Below are positions 22,680 through 33,869 of a stretch of 64,000 bases of DNA, one piece after another (positions within the stretch are counted from its first letter, which is position 1; each line of letters begins with the position of its first letter). Origin of the DNA: Apium graveolens (Eukaryota; Streptophyta; Magnoliopsida; Apiales; Apiaceae); contig NC_133648.1 in NCBI RefSeq assembly GCF_009905375.1, forward strand, positions 22,003,884 to 22,067,883, written 5' to 3'. The notes below the pieces were generated by a model. That model searched no databases. It saw only the letters and a program-made list of their open reading frames with translations, and had not been told where the DNA came from. Both the position numbers and the translations under genes were made by a program.

Positions 22680-25600
22680 TGTAACGACCGGGAAATTTAC
22701 GTTGTATTATATCATATTTGTAATAAAATATGTATTAATATGTCAGTTATGTGTGATTATCTGTTAAATCCTAATTGTTATGTGTTACGTGTATTCCGTA
22801 TCATTTCTGTATTGTTAAGGTATTTTTTTCAGATGTTTTATATCGTATTTGTAGGTTCCATTTCAAACGTTTTGCAATCCAAACAATAATTTTAAAGCCA
22901 GTATTTCAAATAAAATAATGGGCCTTATTTTTCATCAAACGGCTTTTACAATCGCAATATTCTGAACATATAGATATTTTATAAATTTTCTCGTTTTACG
23001 AAAAATGACTTTTCCGGGCCCCATTGGGTGTTAAAACCCCCACAAAAATCACATTTTTATTTTTATAAAATTATAGGACTTTTATTTATACCATTTCTTT
23101 GTATTTTTGAATTATTCACAATTTTTGGGAATTTTTGGCATATATATTGTATATATAAAATATTTATAAATTAGATTTTAATACCCAAAAATTATAGAAA
23201 TTAGGGCCAAATATTTTTATTAGGAGTGTAATTAGACCCTTAATTTTATTTAGGGGTATTATTTTCATAATTATAAATACCTGATTTACTATTAATTTTT
23301 CAGTTAATTTTCATTAAAAATCAGAAAATAATTAGAAATTTCAGAAAAATCCCCAAATTCCCAGAATTAGGGTTTGGAGTTCTTGGAATCAAAGTTGATT
23401 TTGAAGGCGTTTCTGTTCACCAAATCGAGCATGTAAGTAACCGTTTTGAAGCTTATTGAATTCTCTATTCGATTCTGTAGTTGATTTTGTTGTTTGATTA
23501 GCCGATGTTGATTTCATATTTTCGGGTTTTATATTTTAATTCGGGTTTGAATTTCTAGTAGTTGTTTGATGTTGTTGTTGCTGGAAATGATTAGATCGTC
23601 GAGTTTCCAATCGATTCGTGTCGGTTTCGTAGTTTTTGGCTTTGATTTTGAGCTCGCCGGAACCGCGGCATCGCCGCCGCTGTTCTTAGTTCGCCGGCGT
23701 CGTGTTCGTCGAGGACGAAGAAGGAGAAGGCAGGGATATTGATTCGATGTTGTGGCTGACAGAAATCACTAAGAAACGAGACCGAATCGTAACGTTTAGG
23801 CCGCATTTTTACTCGCCGGGAAACGCCGCCGACGCCGGTTTCTGGGCAGTCGGGCCGGTGTTCTTGAGCGACCCGGGTTCGAACCGGTTTGCAACCCGGT
23901 TTCGACCCGGGTTTGATCCTGAAAACCTAACCCTGAACCCTAAATTTGTGTTTCTGGTTATTTTAGTATTTATTCTATTTTTCTAAAAATCAGAAATTAG
24001 TTTTAGTAATTCTTAAAATTTAATAAAAATCAGTTTTAAATTTTGTAAACTAGTATTATTAATTTCTAAATTATTTTATTAATTTATAAATTCGAATTTA
24101 ATTATTTAACTAATTATTTGATTATTTATCTAATTATTTATTAGTTATCTAATTAACTAATAATTAGATAATTAATTAGTAATTAGGTAATTAATTGACA
24201 AATAAGGATTAAATAATACGATTAATAATCCGATAATTAGTTAATATTACGTATAACTCGTATCTATACGAATAGTGATTCGATAATTAACACTATTATT
24301 CGAGCGATAATTATTCGAAGAATACCGTAATAATTATTCATATCGAATAATTAAATACAGTTAATGAATTGATTAATTAATCGGATAGGTATAGTAATAC
24401 TAGCGATTTGATAGTTATTCGAGAATTGCGAATAACTCGTAATTATACGAGTAATTGAACGATAAGTTCGATTATTAATATTCAGACGATAGTAAATTAT
24501 TCGTATAATATCGTAATAATTATTCGTAATGAATAATTAAATACAGAAAATTAATTTTAAAATGTATACGTGCAATAATAACAGTAATGTTTCGATAATT
24601 ATGCAAGAAATGCGAATAACTCGTAGAAATACGAGTAGTGGATCGTTGCGTTGAAATATGATTCGAATAATGGCTCATTTATTCACTAATTAACGTACCA
24701 GTTAATGATATCGATTATTTATTTATAAATAATCGATCTAATCGAATAAATAACGATAAGTTGTAAATATTTGTAATAAATTGTGATTAATCCTAATAAT
24801 TAGGGATTAATTATTTTAAATTATTAAATAATTATTTGTTAGCTATTTATTTATTAAATATTTTAAAAAAAGTGATTAATTATTTCAATAATTAATCACA
24901 TAATTTTCAGTAAATCATAACTTCTTCATTTTAACTCCAAAAATTATAAAAAAATTATTTTTGACTTTGATTTTTCTTAAATAATTATTTAAAAATTATT
25001 TTAGGATTTAAAAGGTTGTAATAATTATTTATATTGAATAATAAATTGAATTATCAGTGTTTAATTGATAATAATTCAACCGTTAGTCCGATTCGAGTGA
25101 AATGAAAGCCATTTTACTCAGAAAAATGAATTATTTTTATTAAAAATAATATGAAGACCTAATTTCTTCTCGTAATTAGTTGACTTTATTGATTGCTTGA
25201 TTATCAGTCGAAATACGCGCCGAGACGAGTCCGAAAAATTCCGGAAAAATGGGAAATGAAGCAGAAGGTGATCAACGGAGCAATCAGCGAGTCGATTTTG
25301 ATTCTAAAAATTATTTTAACTATAGAAATAATTATGTGCTTATGTGCTTATGTGTATTATGTGGTTAATCGAGTCTTACTTGCTTATATGTAATATAATA
25401 GTCAATTATAAGCGCATGGGTAGATGATAGGAACGAAATGAAGTCAATTCAAGATGCAAATTGAAGTACACGATAACTTAATCAGTCTATTTTGCTAACA
25501 GAAGCTAAGCCAGCAAGGCAGGTCAAGTAAGGGATAGACATAAGTGATTTAATTGCAGTAAGTCGCGCAGAAGGCAAGTTTCTCCCCTATTCTACTTTCA

Positions 25601-26559
25601 GAATAGTAATATTCATTTCAAATTCTTATTACGCTTGTACTCCTTTAATTCCTTTATTCATATTTCGGTTAGATTCTTGAATTATTCTTTTCATTTGAAT
25701 TCATTATTCATATTCCAATTGTTACTCACAATTATTGATATATTCTGGTGATTAGAATATATCAAAGCATACCAATTTGTTCCGGTTGCTATTCCAGGGA
25801 CTGGATAATACTACTTTTGGGATTAAGTCTACTTAATCCTAAGGACCGGGACATAACCGGATCCTTGAGATGGGCCGTAGTGCCTGGGTGCCCGACGGGA
25901 TCTATATAGTGAGATATAGATCTGCACTGTATCCTGGCTGATCAGCAGGGTATAACTGCGAACTTGAGTCCAGTTTAGTTCAATTGTATTCGCCAGTAAT
26001 GGCCTTCTTTCGATTCTTATGAGGTTATATCTTTGAAGATATACCTGGGTTACGAATTCAATGACAATGCTTTAACACTGTTTATATTTTGTAGACTTGT
26101 TGAGCAATTTTTGGCTCACCCCTTTTTGTTGTTATTCACCTTATTGTTTTCAGTTAAGAAGGAATATGAAACCCATCAGGACACGAGTGGTAAAGAAGCG
26201 GGTCAAGCCTTGGGATCCTCTCATACCCAAGGTGTTGATCCCAATTCAGGAAGAAAGCTTTGAGTTGCCCGAGCAGGTGGAGTGTTGATAGATAGTATGT
26301 GTGTTTGAATATAAGCTGAACTTAGTTTAAAAATAAATTAGACAATGGTTTGCAAAAAAGAGAGTTTGTAAGATTTTAAATGTTGGTTTGTAATAAAAGT
26401 AGTTAATGGTTCTTGTTTTCATACTTCAACGTAAAAAGGTCCTGGTTAGTGTTAAAGGGGTTTAATTTCATTTCTTTATTATTTATTAATAAGCTTGTAC
26501 AGGTTGGGTAATTAGCTCGTAACCCCCAGACTTATACCCCGGGTTTGGAGGGCGTTACA
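22680..26559 (+). repeat. element A 3' LTR, 3,880 bp, complete
   Basis: It starts TGTAACGACC and ends GGGCGTTACA. Relative to the 5' LTR it keeps the first 800 bp. It has a 22-bp palindrome-like segment near 24711-24735 that is missing in the 5' copy between two ATCGAT repeats, so the 5' copy probably lost it. No gene is supported inside; 23702 and 26033/26097 frames duplicate those of the 5' LTR. Confidence 0.9.
23272..23279 (+). promoter_or_regulatory. TATA box of element A LTR
   Basis: TATAAATA lies in the U3-like first 600 bp of the LTR, and the 5' copy has lost this region. It is the best candidate for the LTR promoter. Confidence 0.5.
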
Positions 26560-28984
26560 ATTCATTACTGACTTTGGTGTTTTTTGTTATCTTGTTAAGA
26601 CATTTGGTCTCAAGAATGCAGGTGCCACCTATCAAAGGTTGGTAAATACAATTTTCAAGGACCTTATTGGCAAAACTATGGGAGTTTATGTTGATGACAT
26701 GTTAGTAAAGAGTTTGTTAAGGGCTGATCATATAACCCACTTGAGGGAAGCCTTTGAGGTGTTGAGATATCACAAAATGATGCTAAATCCTGCAAAATGT
26801 GCTTGTGGAGTAGGATCTGGAAAGTTTTTAGGTCTGATGGTCTCCAAGAGGGGAATTGAGGCCAATCATGATAAAATAAAGGCTATTCTGGATATGGAAC
26901 CACCGCGTTCCATAAAGGACATTCAGAAACTCACTGGAAGAGTCGCAGCTCTAGGACGTTTCAAATCCAAATCCGGAGACAAGTGTTTGCCATTCTTTAA
27001 ATCCTTGAAGAAGGTTAAAGATTTCGTATGGACCGAGGAAAGCCAAGAGACATTTGAAGGATTGAAGAAATATATGGCTCAAGCCCCGTTGTTGGCCAAG
27101 CCAGCTCTGAATGAAACTTTGTATTTACACTTGGCCATTTCAGAAAATGCCTTGAGTGCTGCATTGGTTAAGGAGGAACTTAAAGTCCAGAAACCCATAT
27201 ACTATGTTAGCAAAATTCTGCATGGAGCTGAGTTAAATTATTCAACTGTTGAAAAGTTTACTTTAGCATTGGTGATGACTTCAAGGAAGTTGCGTCCTTA
27301 CTTCCAGGCTCATAAAATTGAAGTGCTAACAAATCAGCCCTTGAGAAATATTATTCATAGTCCCAAAGCTAGTGGGAGGCTGATTAAATGGGCAATAGAA
27401 TTGGGAGAATTTTATATCAAATACAAGCCACGAACGACAATAAAAGCCCAGGCATTGGCTGACTTCGTGGTGGAATGTACCATACCCAGGCAAGAAGTCA
27501 AGGGCGGGAGGAAGATACTATACCTCAAGACACAAAAGATGATAAAGGAGACAAAGAAAAGGGCATTAAAGAGAAGGAATATTGGTTCTCTATTTTGATG
27601 GAGCATCAAAAATAAATTCAAGCGGAGCAAGGCTAGTTTTACAAAGCCCGGATGGTTTCCTGATTGAATATGCCATGAAGCTAGACTTCCCAACTACAAA
27701 TAATGAACCAGAATATGAAGCTCTGATAGCTGGCCTCGGCCTAGCAGGAACATTGAGGGTCAAGAACTTGAAAGTCTGTGGGGGTTCGAAGCTGGTCATA
27801 TCCCAGGTCAAGGGAGAGTTTGAGGCAAGAGATGAGACAATGACTAGGTATGTCCGCCTAGTGAGGGCTGTGATGACTCAATTTGATGAGTGCCATGTTG
27901 AACACATTCCAAGGGAGAAAAATGCTAAGGCAGATGCGTTGTCTAAATTCGCTTCATCAGAGATAGAGAATAGTTCAGGAAGTGAGTACTTCCATATTTT
28001 GAAAACACGGAGCATTGATGTTAAACTTGTAGCCCCCATAGGGCTGGGGACATCATGGTTAGATCCTATTAAGGCCCATATTCAAACTGGATGGTTCCCA
28101 AATGATGTGACTGAAGCCCGAAACTTGGTTGTGCGAGCACTGAGGTATTCCTTAATTGAGGGAATTTTGTACAAAAGATCTTTTGTAGTACCTTACTTAA
28201 GATGCCTTAGGACAAACGAGGCTAGACTTGCTCTAGAGAAAGTACACGAGGGCATATGTGGCCAGCACTTAGGGGGCAGGGCCTTAGCCCACAAAATCAC
28301 CCGCTTAGGCTTCTATTGGCCATAAATGATGGCTAACGCCAAAGACTATGTGAAGAGATGTGACCGTTGTCAGAAACATGCCCCTGTAGTAAGGCAACCT
28401 CCTGAAATGCTGAATGGATATTCTTGGACCTTTCCCTATGGCAAATGCTTAAAGGAAGTTCATGATTGTGGCCATAGATTATTTCACTAAGTGGATTGAA
28501 GCCAAACCTTTGGCTAAAATCACGACCAAGTAGGTTGCACGATTCTTGTGGGAATCTATCATGTGTCGATATGGAATTCCCCGTATCCTGGTTATCGATA
28601 ATGGAATGCAGTTCAATAATGAGGAATTTAAGAAGTATTGTGAGGAGAATGAGATTGAGTTACGGTTTACCTCTGTAGCTCACCCGTAAGAAAATTGGCA
28701 AGCGGAAGTGGCGAATCGTATAATCCCGGATAGACTGAAGAAGAGAATCAAGAAATCAAGGAATAATTGGGTGGATGAAATACTACCAATACTTTGGGCA
28801 TATAGAACTACATGTAGAGTCACAACTGGAGCAACGCCTCTCATGTTAGCATATAGGGTAGACACAGTCATACCAATTGAAATATCACATTCATCTCCCA
28901 GGATCCAAGCTTTCAATGCTGAGGAAAATAAGGAGGGGCAAAGATTAGCCTAGATTTAATAGATGAAGTACGAGATACTAGGAG
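26560..28984 (+). pseudogene. pol: Tat-lineage gypsy Pol fragment (element B)
   Basis: Coding resumes at 26561 with FITDFGVFCYLVKTFGLKNA, the middle of an RT, directly after the LTR of A. The YVDD box is at 26687-26698. RNase H follows (NYSTVEKFTLALV, ADFVVE). After a one-base shift near 27580, a second, archaeal-type RNase H appears (YFDGASKINSSGARLVL, NNEPEYEALIAGL, ADALSKFAS). The two consecutive RNase H domains mark the Tat lineage. Integrase follows with the CDRCQKHAP finger, AIDYFTKWIEAKP, VIDNGMQFNN and QAEVANR, broken by stops near 28323, 28488, 28530 and 28687. It ends near 28984 with LDLIDEVRDT. The 5' part lies outside the window. Confidence 0.85.
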
Positions 28985-29880
28985 TTGAGGAACGACATAA
29001 GACCATTTTCGCTTCTTACATGCTGAAGGGAGAGCTAAGTACTGGTGGGAGTCCAAACGAAACCTAGAAACTGATGATGTGATTCTATGGGATAGATTTA
29101 CCCTACTGTTGTTAGACAAGTACTTCCCTAGGTTTATGGGAACCCAGATGGAGATTAGGTTTCTGGAGTTGAAACAGGATAAGATGACTGTGCCAGAATA
29201 TGAGGCCAAATTTACTGAGTTGTCTAGATTTGTGCCTGAGTTTGTGAATACCGAAGAAAAGAAAGCACGAAGGTTTCAGCTTGGTCTGAAACAGGCTATA
29301 CAGAACCGAGTAGCAGTGTTAGAGCTGACAGACTATGCCACCTTAGTACAGAAAGCCTCGATTGTTGAAGCTGGTAGTGAGCAGATTGTGAAAGAAAAGG
29401 AAAATAGGAAGAGGAAGATAGGAAGTCAAGGAATAGGAACCGGGAACAGGAGCCTTCCGAGCAGGTTCGTCAGGGGAGCGGTGTCCCAACCTGTACGAGG
29501 CCCCAGATTCAGAAAGGCCCCGAGTGAGAGCGTTGGCCAGGGCGGCGGACAATCTAGGGCAACATTTCATAGCCTACCGCGTGCCCCAATCCCAGAGTGT
29601 CAAACCTGTAAGAAGAGACACCTTGAAATATATACCCAGGCTAGAGCCCCTCTGAGATGTTACCGATGTGACCAAATCGGACACCTTGCCAACAGCTGCA
29701 CCCGGCCCAATATAACGTGTTTCCAATATGGAAAGGTAGGACACATGAAGAAGGATTGCCCAATGTTAAATCCCCCAGCCTCAGGGATGAGAAAAGCTGC
29801 ATCTAACCGACCCCCAGCTGCTAGGACCTTCAACATGAATGTTCAGGATGCTGTCCGAAACACTGACGTGATGGCAGGTA
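28985..29880 (+). pseudogene. gag: element C Gag, 5'-truncated
   Basis: The coding reads EERHKTIFASYMLKGE and then loses a base near 29033. The frame 29079-30239 carries WDRFTLLLLDKYFPRF, MTVPEYEAKFTELSRF and the Gag tail. Knuckles: CYRCDQIGHLANSC is intact; CFQYGKVGHMKKDC has Tyr for the second Cys. The same open frame runs into the protease. Confidence 0.8.
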
Positions 29881-32800
29881 CCCTTTTGTTAAATTCCGAA
29901 CATGCAAATGTCCTATTTGATTCTAGAGCAACCAAGTCTTTTATATCTCAAGATTTTGCTAAAAAGTTAAAACTTAATGCCATACCCTTACGTGAGACAT
30001 TGCGAGTGGAAATAGCAAACAGAGAAATAATCCCTGTAGATCAAGTACACTCTAAATGCAAGTTGAAATTAGAAGGGAAGATCTTCGAGATCGACCCAAT
30101 CCCATTCGCGTTAGGAGAATTTGATGTAATCTTAGGGATGGATTGGTTATCCAGTAACGGAGTGCAAATAGATTGTGAACAGAAGAAAGTAAAGATAAGA
30201 GTGCAGAATGAAAAAGAAGTAGTGTTTAAAGGTCAATGACAGAACCAGAAATTTCTAACCATGCTTCAAGCAAAAAGATTGTTAAGGAAAGGTAACGAGG
30301 CCTATTTGGCTTATGTGATAGATACCAAGAAGGAAGTCCCCAATATACAGGACATACCCGTAGTAAACGAATTCGAGGATGTATTTCCAGAAAACTTACC
30401 AGGATTACCACCTGACCAAAAAATAGAGTTCGCTATAGAGTTAACACCAGGAACGACACCAGTATCCAAGGCCCCATATAGGTTAGCCCCAGTTGAGATG
30501 AAAGAACTAGCTTCTCAACTGCAAGAGTTATTAGATAATGGAATGATACTATTAGTAAAGAAAAAGGACGGCAGCATGAGATTATGCATAGACTATCGAG
30601 AATTGAATAAACTGACTATTAAGAATAGGTACCCTCTTCCCAGAATTGATGACCTATTCGACCAACTCAAAGGAGCTGTACATTTTTCCAAAATAGATTT
30701 AAGAACAGGATATCACCAGTTGAAAATTAAACCGGAAGATATATCGAAGACTACTTTTCGCACTAGGTATGGACACTATGAGTTCTTAGTTATGTCGTTT
30801 GGGTTAAGCAATGCACCCGCAGCCTTTATGGATTTGATGAACAGAGTGTTCAAAAAGTACCTGGATATATGTGTGATAGTTTTTATAGATGATATTCTGA
30901 TTTACTCAAAGACAGAGCAAGAACACGCGAAGTTTTCGAAGTGCGAATTTTGGCTGAGAGAAGTTCAGTTTTTAGGACATGTGGTGAGTAGCAAAGGAGT
31001 TTTAGTTGACCCTGCCAAGATAGAGGCGGTATCCAATTGGGAAAGACCAACTACCCCAACAGAGGTTAGGAGTTTCGTGGGTTTAGCAGGATATTACCGA
31101 AGATTCGTGCAAGACTTTGCTAAGATAGCCGGTCCACTGACTAGACTTATCCGGAAGGCAGAAAAGTTTGTATGGACAGAGAAATGTGAGGAGAGTTTTC
31201 AAGAACTGAAAAGGAGACTGGTGTCAACACCAGTGCTCGCTCTTCCGGATGGAAAGGGAGAGTTTGTGATATACAGCGACGCATCGCTTAAAGGATTAGG
31301 ATATGTACTAATGCTGCACGACAAAGTTATAGCGTAAGCCTCTCGGCAATTGAAGGAATATGATAGCAGATACCCTACGCATGATCTAGAATTAGCAGCC
31401 ATAGTGTTTGCCCTAAAAATTTGGAGACACTACCTATACGGTGAAAAATGCGAGATCTACATTGACCATAAAAGCCTCAAATATATTTTTACTCAGAAGG
31501 AACTGAACATGAGACAGAGGAGATGGTTAGAGTTGATAAAAGACTACGACTGTGAAATTTTGTATCACCCGGGTAAAGCCAATGTGGTGGCTGACGCCCT
31601 TAGTAGGAAGGAAAGACTCAAGATAATAATGACATCGGAGGAGTTGATTAAGGAATTTGAGAAGATGGAAATTGACGTGAGAGTGACCGGTAAGGGAACG
31701 GAAGGATTATTTGAGATTAAGCTAGTACCAGAACTGACTGAAAAGATACGAGTATGTCAGGAAAAGAAGATGAGTGAGGAAAAAGGGACATTGACCGGTG
31801 AAGAAGTGAGATGCGAGAAGGATGAGAAAGGGATCATGAGGTATGCGTCCCGAATTTGGATTTCGAATGTGCAAGAATTAAAAGACAAGCTGTTGCATGA
31901 AGGGCACAACTCTAGATATTCAATCCACCCAGGAAGTACGAAGATGTACCGTGACCTTAAGGAATATTATTGGTGGCCTAACATGAAGAGAGAAGTAGCA
32001 GAGTGGGTCAGCCAGTGCTTGACATGCCAGAGAGTGAAGGCGGAACATCAGCGACCTAGTGGACTATTACAACCCCTAGAAATTCTGGAATGGAAATGGG
32101 AGTACATAGCCATAGATTTTATGACAGGCTTACCAAGGACAAAGACTAATCACGATGCCATATGGGTTATCATTCATAGACTGACCAAGTCCGCACACTA
32201 ACTACCAATCAACGAAAGGTACACCGTAGACAAGTTGGTAGATATTTACTTGAAGGAAATTGTAGTGAGACACGGTGTTCCTGTAGCCATAGTGTCAGAT
32301 AGAGACCCGAGGTTTAATTCCCGATTTTGGAGAAGCTTGCTGGAATGTGTAGGCACCAGACTAAACATGAGTACCGCTTACCACCCCCAGACTGACGGAC
32401 AAAGCGAAAGGACTATTCAGACCTTAGAAGATATGTTGCGAGTGTGTGCCATCGATTTTAAAGGAAATTGGGATGACCACCACCCCTGATCGAATTTCCT
32501 TACAACAATAGCTATCACGCTAGCATAGGAATGCCCCTGTATGAAGCCCTCTACGGGAGAAGATGTCGCTCTCCCCTGTGTTGGGACGAAGTTGGAGAAC
32601 ACAAGATATTAGGACCAGAGTTAGTCCAGCAGACCAGCGAAATGGTAGGACTCATCAGGAAAAGACTGGTAGCAGCCCAGGACAAATAAAAGAAGTACGC
32701 CGACCAGACCAGGAAAGATAGGGAATATGAAGTAGGAGATTCTGTGCTATTGAAGGTATCTCCGTGGAAAGGAGTGATGAGATTTGGAAAGAAAGAGAAG

Positions 32801-33154
32801 CTGAGTCCCAGATTCATAGGACCCTTTGAAATTTTGAGGAGAATATGACCTCTAGCTTACGAGCTCGCCTTGCCTCCTAATTTGTAACAAATACACAACG
32901 TGTTCCACGTGTCCATGTTAAGGAAGTACCATGCCGATGCACGACATGTAATAGAATACGAGCAGGTAGACTTACAACCAGACCTGACCTATATCGAGCA
33001 GCCAGTAAGGATAATGGACCAGAAAGAACAAGTGTTGAGGAACAAAACTATGAAGCTAGTTAGGATCTTATGGAGAAATCAAAATGTAGAGGAATCAACT
33101 TGGGAACTGGAAGACGCAATGAGGAATAGATATCCCCACTTATTTTCTAATTGA
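29881..33154 (+). pseudogene. pol: element C Pol with chromodomain
   Basis: The protease motif reads VLFDSRATKSFIS, with Arg replacing the DSG glycine. Stops lie at 30237 (TGA), 31335 (TAA) and 32199 (TAA), and the frame shifts near 32486. RT has FIDD at 30882-30893 but two in-frame deletions: around 30543 (the [15 protein letters not shown] segment is missing) and around 30927 (17 residues missing before AKFSKCEFW). RNase H ([20 protein letters not shown]), integrase ([37 protein letters not shown]) and the chromodomain (EQPVRIMDQKEQVL...EESTWELEDAM) are recognisable. Further stops at ~32687, 32846 and 32884 break the integrase C-terminus. Confidence 0.85.
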
Positions 33155-33605
33155 TTCGGGGACGGAATCCTTGTTAGAGGGGAAGACTATAATAACTCGA
33201 ATTTTTGAAACCCTGTAAAACGCTTAATGAATAGTAACCCTGACAGACGGGAAAAACTTTTGAGCCCACACTATGTAGTGCAGGAGAAAATGAGTTTCAG
33301 AACTGATATTACGACTATACATACCAAATGAGTGTATGTAAACGCTATTAGTTTTCGAAGAAAACGAACTTTGAAAAATGACCGTATTTACGACTTATCG
33401 AGGATTACGAGAATCACAATATAATTACGAGATTAAAATCCTACGGATTTATATTCAAGTAGGATAAATAAAAATATAAGGAATAAATACGAAAGGAATT
33501 TCATTGCGAACCAATTACGAGTAAGTATTACGGAGAACGTTTAAGTAACCGAGCGAACGCGTAAACGATTAAATAAATGTAATGCACTAAATAAACCATG
33601 GCAAG

Positions 33606-33625
33606 GAAGTAACCATGGTTACTTC
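33606..33625. repeat. 20-bp perfect palindrome
   Basis: GAAGTAACCATGGTTACTTC reads the same on both strands. It lies ~240 bp before the LTR TATA box, beside two copies of AAATAGTGAGCTAA (33628 and 33667). Confidence 0.8.
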
Positions 33626-33861
33626 ATCAAATAGTGAGCTAACCATAGGATGACCAAGCTAGCTAGCAAATAGTGAGCTAAGGAAGCTAACCTTGTAGTT
33701 TAGCTTGTAAGCTAGCAAGCTACAAAGATATGTCCATGGATTTGGCAACAAGGAATAAACGTAGAATGCTATCCTAGGAAGAATAAAATCAAGTTGCAAT
33801 GATATCAAGTCACCTTCCAAGAAGCAACCTATCCAAGCATCCAAGAGAAGCAACCAAGTAG

Positions 33862-33869
33862 TATAAATA
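33862..33869 (+). promoter_or_regulatory. TATA box of element C LTR
   Basis: TATAAATA is followed by a C/T-rich start region (CCCTCCCATCCCC), a typical plant LTR promoter layout. Confidence 0.6.

Larger units (their letters stand above)
13605..26559 (+). mobile_element. Tekay-like chromovirus, element A
   Basis: A Ty3/gypsy element with gag-PR-RT-RNase H-integrase-chromodomain and very long LTRs. The 3' LTR (22680-26559) is complete; the 5' LTR lacks its first ~800 bp because copia-1 lies there. LTR ends are TGTAAC/GTTACA. All pol frames are broken by in-frame stops. The right flank reads on as a Tat RT, so A inserted into element B; the five bases ATTCA at 26560-26564 are the predicted target duplication, with the left copy outside the window. 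Confidence 0.85.
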
